Source: Argentina anserina (taxonomy: Eukaryota > Streptophyta > Magnoliopsida > Rosales > Rosaceae). Taken from it: 64,000 bases of DNA. Below the pieces are notes generated by a model. The model ran no database searches, was not told the DNA's origin, and saw only the letters and a program-made list of their open reading frames with translations. Shown one piece after another: positions 57,966 to 64,000 of this stretch. How positions within the stretch are numbered: the first letter of the stretch is position 1; each line of letters begins with the position of its first letter. The translations under genes were made by a program, and so were the position numbers. The DNA lies in contig NC_065876.1 in NCBI RefSeq assembly GCF_933775445.1, positions 5,580,001 to 5,644,000 of the forward strand, written 5' to 3'.

Positions 57966-60887
57966 CCCCTCCCGACTTAGATGGAGGGATGCACCATTCC
58001 AGACGCGCCTCTGCAGAACTCGAACTTCTCTTTTGGCAGAGACTTCGTCATGATATCCGAACTATTCTTGTCTGTATGAATTTTCTTCAACAATATTTCC
58101 TTAGCTTCCAGCACATCACATATCTAGTGATACCTCACATCAATGTGCTTTGACCTCGAGTGAAAACTCGAATTTTTGCTCAATTGAATCGTGCATTAAC
58201 TGTCACAATGCAAGACAAACTCTTGTTGTGTATGACTAAATTCATGTAGGAATCTTTTCAACCACAAAATATCTTTGCACACGTCTGTTGCTGCAATATA
58301 CTCTGCTTCTGTAGTTGACAAAGCAACACATTTTTGTAGCTTTGATTGCCACGAGATAGCTCCCCTGGAAAGGTGATCAAGTATCCGGATGTGGACTTTC
58401 TCGTGTCAATATCCCCGACCATATTTGCATCTGTGTAGCCAACTAGTTCAGACTTGCCACTTCCAAAGCATAGACTCATCTTTGAAGTTCCTCGCAAGTA
58501 TCTCGGAATCTACTTGACAGCATTTCAGTGCTCCTTGCCTGGATTAGATAAGAATATGCTAACAACACCAACTGTATGTGTTATGTCTGGTCTAGTACAA
58601 ACCATCACGTACATCAAGCTCCCTATTTCTAAGGCATATGACATTATTGTCATTTCTTCCTCCTCCTTCTGACTCGTAGGACTCTACTTTAAGCTGAGTT
58701 TTCAAGTGACTAGCAAGTGGAGTAGCAACTGGTTTTGCTTTCTCCATGTGGAAACGCTCTAATACCTTCTCAATGTACATTTCTTGTGATAATCACAATT
58801 TCTTGTTCCCATGATCACGGGCGATCTCTATGCCCAAAATCTGCTTGGCTTGTCCCAAATCCTTCATATCAAATGATAGAGCGTTAATTAAAATGTCTAT
58901 AATAAACTTTGTAAAATGTCATTGTTAGTATATAATAAGCAGAGATCGTTCTTTTCGGGGAATTGAAGGGAACTCTAAACTTTTAGTGTTAACAAATAAT
59001 GGGGGGTTTGAGATTGATTATTAACTACTGAAATAAAACCTAAATTACTATTTACATGATCGACTTCTCTTTAACAAACTTAAACTAAATTTACCATTAC
59101 ATCACATAATTACAAGTTCGAACCTATCATGCATTCTAATTCGACTAATTACATACTTTTTAGACACCAATACAATTAGAGCCTTAGGGGATCATCTAAT
59201 CATGCAAGATTTCAATTAACATTTAGATTGACTTAGGGGCTAATCTAAATTTGCATGCAATCGAATTCAATAACACTTAGAGTAGAAATCAAACAAGATT
59301 ACATTTAAGCATCAAATCTTTGTTGGAGACATGTTTCATGTATGGCGTCACCTACCCTGGTTTCACATTTAAATTTCCAAATTTTTTTACCACTTTTAAT
59401 CTACACAAACCGAAACTACTTAGGACATAATTCGATTTGTGTCAATATGGTTGATGAATCTAGCACTCAAACACAATCTTAGGGACTGCATCCGAGCACT
59501 AAATTCATATGCACATATCTGAAAATTATCTAAAAGTATGAGAAAGATGATTAGAACACAACAATAGAAAATACAAACTCAATAATTATAGGAAACCATC
59601 AATTCGGCAAAGATCCAAAAATTCAATAAAACAATATGAAAAGTTCAATTCTTAATACAAAACAATAATCTCACACAAACATCATACTACAATCTTCATA
59701 GACAAAGTATTGTAAAAAAATCAAAAAACGAACAAACCCGTGGAGATGAGTTGCGAGAATCACACGTTGTTGGAACTTTGGAGGTGTGTCTTCAATGGTG
59801 ATTTCGGTGGAGATGGAATTTGTATATGGGGGAGAATGGCTTGCTGTTTTGGTGAAGGATGTTTGAGGTAGTATTTTGGTAGAGTTTTGGCTCTTGAATG
59901 CAAATGAGAAGTGATGTTATTTGAGAGGTGAAACCATGTATATGTAGAGGAAAGATAGAGGGTTTGAACTTGCCTCTTTCTTCCTATAATAATGTCATGT
60001 TTTATCTCCCTAAATCATGTCATGCTTTATTCTCTAAATCATGTCATGTTTTATACCCTAAATCATGCCATGTTTTATGCCTTTAGTGATCATCTTTTAT
60101 TTAATTGTTGCATGACTTGGCTCCATCTCTTTTTTTTTAATTATCTCTTCAATCCAATCTGAAAATAAGAAAAGAAAATCATAAGTAAGAGGTAAGAGAT
60201 AATTGATAATTTGTTTCGAAACCTAACAAGGATTCCTAGTCAAACTAGGACTTTAGACCAATTATGCGTTTTTAACTTGTGTAAGCACAAAAATGCATCC
60301 AATACCGCCAAGACTCTTACTACGACACATAACTCAATAGTAATACAATAACAGCTAAGCAAAGTACAAATGGATGTAAAAACATGTTAAGAACATCTCA
60401 CAAAGTGCTCATATCAACCGGTAACCAAACTCTTCTTCACCATATCTGACAAATATGCATGGTGTTGCCTTGTCATCTAGTTTTTTTCCTTTGCTCCTTG
60501 GATACAAGTGTGAATGCTTTACATCTAAATACTCTCAAATGTGAGTATGATGCATCTTTCCCGGTTCAAACTTCATTTGGAGTCTTAAATTCCAAAGGTA
60601 CATACGGTGCTCTGTTGATTAGGTAGTACGCAATCTTCACAACTTCTCCCCAAAATTCTTTTGATAATTTTGTCATCTTCAACATGCATCTGACTTTCTC
60701 CATAATGGTACGGTTCATCTGCTCTGCGATGCCATTATGTTGAGGGGTGCCAGGAACTGTCTTCTCATGTCTGATGCCATGCTTTCCACAATAATCTCTA
60801 AATTCGTGCGCTATGTACTCTACGTCGTTATCACTACGAAAGCACTTCAATTTTCTTCCAGTCTCGTTTCCCTTTCCACCATTGCCT
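57966..60887 (-). pseudogene. Degraded copia Pol, split by a solo LTR
   Basis: On the minus strand, 60887-60417 carries integrase (MKCFRSDNDVEYIAHEFRDY, PQHNGIAEQMNRTIMEKVRC, FWGEVVKIAYYLINRAP). It continues to a worn segment before the reverse transcriptase. A 1.5-kb LTR-like block (58874-60416) follows. Coding similarity resumes at 58870 with the end of RT (FDMKDLGQAKQILGIEIARD, MYIEKVLERFHMEKAKPVAT) and RNase H (SELVGYTDANMVGDIDTRKS). Stops and frameshifts are frequent and most of RT is lost. Gag, protease and the 5' LTR are not seen. Confidence 0.85.
58874..60416 (-). mobile_element. Solo-LTR-like insert (~1.54 kb) in the copia remnant
   Basis: On the minus strand the block starts TGATATGAGCACTTTGTG and ends AACGCTCTATCA, giving TG...CA ends with inverted TGATA/TATCA. 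It is AT-rich with no coding domain. It contains GAGTCTTGGCGGTATTGG and GTTAAAAACGCATAATTGG. The flanks (CCGGT and TTTGA on that strand) do not match, so it may mark a recombination or deletion rather than a clean insertion. CATATCAA occurs at both junctions. Confidence 0.6.
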
Positions 60888-60949
60888 GGAAAATTGTAAA
60901 TGTCTGATATCTTTTGTCTTGCTTTAATAGAATAATTGTTGTTTTTCCT

Positions 60950-61800
60950 TTAAAAATAGATACACTCCCCAACACGGCCCAAGCCGCATCGGGCTAGTCG
61001 TGTCTCGCTTTGGCCACACCAGCCTTGGTTGCACTCGCCCCGGTCGGGCCTTACCCCGGCTGTATCGGTTGCACTCGCCCCGGCCCCTTCTAGACCGCCT
61101 CGGCCGCATCTTGCCTTGGCCCGATCTGGGCGCGCACTTGTGTTACATGCATTCACCTGCCACACGATCACAAGCCTTGCCCCGGTCGCACCGGCCCGGC
61201 TTAACTCCAAAGGAACTACATCTGGTTTGATCTCATACGTGGGTACGTAGGCATTCTAGCACCTTGAGACAATATTATGTCGCCAACATCACCATTTGAT
61301 CCCTCAGATCATGGCCATCTATGACATGCATCGCCATATGGTCACCCGGACCACGCCACATCTATCAAAGACATCGTCATATGGTCCCCCGGACTACGCC
61401 GCATGTCATGGACATTGCCATGTGATTCCCCGGACTAAGCATGTACAAACATTGCCATATGATCCCCCGGCTCACACGTCGTCACATGCTCCTCCGGATT
61501 ATAACATTTGCCTCTCGATTTTCGGTTCTCTTGGATCCATACTTATCTCCTCATTTGGTCTCTTCGAGATCCGGCATCTTACCATATGGCCCGTCCTATA
61601 TGGAGACCGGGGGACTTATACATCGTGTACCATGTGCATACTCATCGCGCATACTTATATTACACCACATGCATATTCATCTTGCACCACGTGCATGCTC
61701 GTCGTGCACCATTTACATGTTCATCATGCATCACCATAACACGTCACACGGACCATACTCACAACATACGGTCTCTCCGGGACCTCGAATCATTGCACAC
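60950..61800. repeat. GC-rich degenerate repeat tract
   Basis: 60970-61220 is strongly GC-rich with repeats of GGTTGCACTCGCCCCGG and related CCCGGCC words. 61300-61500 repeats a theme near CGCCATATGGTCCCCCGGAC three or four times. 61629-61729 is a short 22-bp array. Open frames here on both strands reflect composition, not genes. It probably represents internal sequence of a non-coding LTR element ending at 62370. Confidence 0.6.
61629..61729. repeat. 22-bp tandem repeat, four copies
   Basis: Units begin ACCA and end with TCATCNTGC-like sequence: 61629-61650, then a 13-bp gap, then 61664-61685, 61686-61707 and 61708-61729. Each is 22 bp with several substitutions. Confidence 0.8.
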
Positions 61801-61814
61801 ATTTCCTTTTACAT

Positions 61815-61866
61815 GCTGGAATAGCTCAGTTGGTTAGCGCTTTCGGCTGTTAGCCACAACGTAGCA
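61815..61866 (+). tRNA. tRNA-Asn(GUU)-like remnant, 5' two-thirds only
   Basis: GCTGGAATAGCTCAGTTGGT begins like plant tRNA-Asn, with the A box TAGCTCAGTTGG at 61822-61833, and continues through a D arm and an anticodon arm GGCTGTTAGCC with a GTT anticodon. The T arm and the 3' acceptor strand (expected TTCCAGC) are missing or unrecognisable downstream, so it is not a functional tRNA. It may be a tRNA-derived SINE head or a pseudogene captured in a repeat. Confidence 0.6.
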
Positions 61867-62008
61867 CCGCCCAATCCATCCCCTTTCTTGCATGGGGACT
61901 GGTAGTGTCACTGTTAGTGCTCCAAAACTCGTTCAAGCTCATACTCCAGATCTTTTATTTGATAAAATCTCTACCCAAGAAAGTCTCTTGACAGGGAATT
62001 TGAGGACT

Positions 62009-62370
62009 TGTTAACGCTACACCCTTTAATGGGTTAAAAACCCATTGCATGTATTATTAGCCCACGAGGACAGTTTGGTAAGTTCACCAATTACACTCTA
62101 TTTATCTATATAAATACGTCTCTCCTCTCTACATCAAGATAAACCTTATAAGCCTCTGATCCTCCGGTAACACATATCATACATGACTATCTTTACTGAC
62201 TTAGGCATCAAAGCATTGAAGGCCGGTCAATCTAATCTTCTCCCCGTAACGCCGTGTGTTTGTGGATCTCAGGTTACAGAGAGCTTCATCAGTTCGTCGG
62301 AGTTTCTCCGCCGGAAATTCCGACGTAATACATACCAAGGATTTTTCATCAGTCGAGGAGCTAGCTAACA
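62009..62370 (+). mobile_element. LTR-like sequence (362 bp)
   Basis: The block starts TGTTAACGCTAC and ends GAGCTAGCTAACA, with TGTTA/TAACA inverted ends. It contains a TATA box (CTATATAAATACG near 62108-62120), a CT-rich start region and CTGACTTAGGCATC, a phrase common in plant gypsy-type LTRs. The upstream purine-rich GGGAATTTGAGGACT could be a worn polypurine tract. No duplication or partner LTR was found in the window. Confidence 0.6.
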
Positions 62371-63210
62371 TAATGCAGGCATACGGAAACTAATCGAGGA
62401 AACAATTTCGGGCAAATATTACTCGTGATGAGAGTGAGGTTTGGCAAAGTATTGTGAAGCTTCAAAATTGTAGGTGCAGAGAGTGAATAGAAGAAGTAAA
62501 TACATGCATTTGCTGTTAGGTAATATGATATGACTAATAAAGCTCAGATTGTTATGGTTTTGCGGATCGGATAGCTAGAATTAGAACAAGTCTCGTAAAG
62601 TCAAAACAAACTGGGAAATCTGAGAGGGGAGAACATGGATGTTCATAAATCATAATAGTACTGAACCAGTAGGGCTACGGCTAGGCTAGGCTAGCTAGCA
62701 CACATCAATGTCTTTCTTTTTTCTTCAAAATGGATAACGACTTTGTCCCATGATTTCTGGTATGAAATCCAGAACGATTATAGGGAGGACATGTGTCGAC
62801 CCAAGTTTGACTTAGATCACTGCATGATACATACTGTATGTACGTACTTCGTATATATAAAAACCCTAGAAATGGTTATATAGGCATCCTTAATCACAAA
62901 TGGCTTCCCATGCTTGTTGGGGTGGTGATCTGTTGGCTACGTATATAAAACCGACCGATGCTGCGAATCAATTATGTCCACACGGCTGGTATCTATTGAT
63001 GTAGTTTGGTGAGAGGAACAATCTATATTGTCTGCTGATGAAAGATTGATTAATTAATTAACAAACTACTCAAAAATATAGAAAATAATTTAATTTTTAA
63101 ATAACTCACTACTTAATTTGATAAAATAAATAAGGATTAAATGATGATAAATTGTCAGATGTCATAAAATATTTTACTTTTAACATTTTTTTTACTCATA
63201 GTGTTTGTTA
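62371..63210. other. AT-rich intergenic DNA
   Basis: A TATA-like TATATAAAAACCC (62853-62865) precedes a 34-codon ATG frame at 62900 (MASHACWGGDLLATYIKPTD), which is too short and unsupported to call. Nothing else recognised. Confidence 0.35.
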
Positions 63211-63436
63211 CTATCAATAGAAATGTTATATGCTATTGTCGATTATAAAAACTAATTGTTACTATCGAGTTAAAAACTAGCTGTTATTGTCGACTTGGAA
63301 GACACCTGCTACTGTCGACTTGAAAGATACATGTTACTATCGACTATGAATCTAACTGCTACTATCGACTTAAAAGGTACCTGTTACTGTCGACTATAAA
63401 TCTAGTTGTTACTGTCGACTGATAAACTAATTGCTA
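63211..63436. repeat. 25-bp minisatellite, nine units
   Basis: Nine consecutive units based on CTGTCGACTTGAAAGATACA plus TGTTA run from 63211 to 63436. Eight are exactly 25 bp and one (63236-63261) is 26 bp. GTCGAC is conserved in most units. The period is not a multiple of three, so it is non-coding. Confidence 0.92.
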
Positions 63437-63888
63437 CTGTAGTTTTTGGTGAGCCAAAATTCAAAATTTCAAAATTTCTCAAAACATATGCAATATAGTA
63501 GTTAAATGAAAACATATGACATAATAAACAAATTTATATATTGGCTCACCTCCAGATTGCCGGTGATTTGGCCGGAAAATTTTAATTTGCTGGAAAAAAA
63601 ACTAAAAAAATGAGGAGAGATAAATTTGTTAGATCTAGGAGTGACATTTGGTAATTTTCATGAAAATAAGGGTATTTTAGATATTTTTGTATTAATTAAT
63701 TAATCATTTTTGTTTTACTTATTTTTTGAGCTTGGCTTATGTCCTAATTTGTATAAGAAATATGAAAAATGAGTTTTTAGTTAATTCAAATGTGGTCTAA
63801 TACCACTAAGTAGTTTTTTTATTAATTAATTTGTATCCACACATATAAATATATTGCCATATATAACCACCTCAACCATGTTCTCCGA
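63437..63888. other. AT-rich intergenic DNA
   Basis: Poly-A/T and ATTAATTAATT tracts; no gene or RNA recognised. Confidence 0.4.
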
Positions 63889-63988
63889 GTCAGCAGTTGA
63901 GCACTAGATGACGCTAAACTGCCGTCTGATCTAACTGTTTGACAAGATCGGATAACAGTTGAGCGCCACATGGTGCTTAACTGCTGAC
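63889..63988. repeat. Fold-back inverted repeat (33-bp arms)
   Basis: GTCAGCAGTTGAGCAC... (63889-63921) is the inverted match of ...GTGCTTAACTGCTGAC (63956-63988), with six mismatches in 33 positions and a 34-base loop that itself contains GATCT/AGATC. It could be the end of a MITE running out of the window. Confidence 0.75.
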
Positions 63989-64000
63989 CAGGTGATCAGT

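Noticed and set aside
61000..61840. Several overlapping open frames of 70-150 codons on both strands
   Set aside because: They lie in GC-rich degenerate repeats and are low-complexity translations of the repeats (His/Pro/Cys-rich). None resembles a protein family.
62900..63004. 34-codon ATG frame after a TATA-like motif
   Set aside because: It is too short to separate from chance in AT-rich DNA. There is no homology and no polyadenylation context that I could use.

Overview
This is a nuclear genomic window from a flowering plant. The evidence is spliced genes with GT-AG introns, a nuclear-encoded chloroplast EF-Tu with a transit peptide, a WNK kinase, a Di19 zinc-finger protein, a PPR protein, a DUF868 protein and Ty1/copia elements primed by initiator Met-tRNA. 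The gene complement and AT-rich spacers fit a eudicot. A rosid such as Rosaceae is a guess from general similarity, not something the sequence proves.

Layout. 0-6 kb: an eight-exon PRUNE/DHH-like protein (+), then a DUF868 gene (-). 6.5-8.7 kb: two non-autonomous DNA transposons, one a hAT-like element with a perfect 8-bp target duplication and one with very long inverted arms. 9.4-12.0 kb: organellar ribosomal protein bL19 (+, five exons, one GC-AG intron). 12.9-20.1 kb: a splicing factor SF3A1 gene (-) cut in its coding sequence by a 5.1-kb copia retrotransposon (+) with a 5-bp duplication. 21.7-24.6 kb: a WNK kinase (+, eight exons). 26.2-27.6 kb: intronless chloroplast EF-Tu (+) with an abrupt change in codon usage. 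29.4-33.3 kb: Di19 (-, five exons, a 2.25-kb first intron holding an unexplained ORF).

34.8-48.2 kb is transposon-rich and nearly gene-free. It holds a solo-LTR candidate, a complete but dead hAT element with a ZMYM1-type transposase and perfect 8-bp duplication, an LTR nested in a second hAT-like end, and a copia remnant nested in another hAT-like element with a perfect 8-bp duplication. 48.4-50.3 kb: an intronless BIR6-like PPR gene (+). 51.2-54.1 kb: a PCH2/TRIP13 AAA+ ATPase (-) that has lost an N-terminal block and has one faulty splice junction. 54.8-56.2 kb: two small plant genes of unknown function. 57.3-62.4 kb: a decayed copia element (-) split by a solo LTR, a GC-rich repeat tract, a tRNA-Asn-like remnant and another LTR. 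62.4-64 kb: AT-rich DNA with a 25-bp tandem array and a terminal fold-back.

The genes are unrelated housekeeping and regulatory loci (translation, splicing, RNA processing, kinase signalling, meiosis), each with its own promoter, so there is no operon-like logic. The main story is transposon activity: at least eight insertions can be delimited, three nested, and one breaks a core spliceosome gene copy. I found no CRISPR array, rRNA gene or clearly new multi-gene system.
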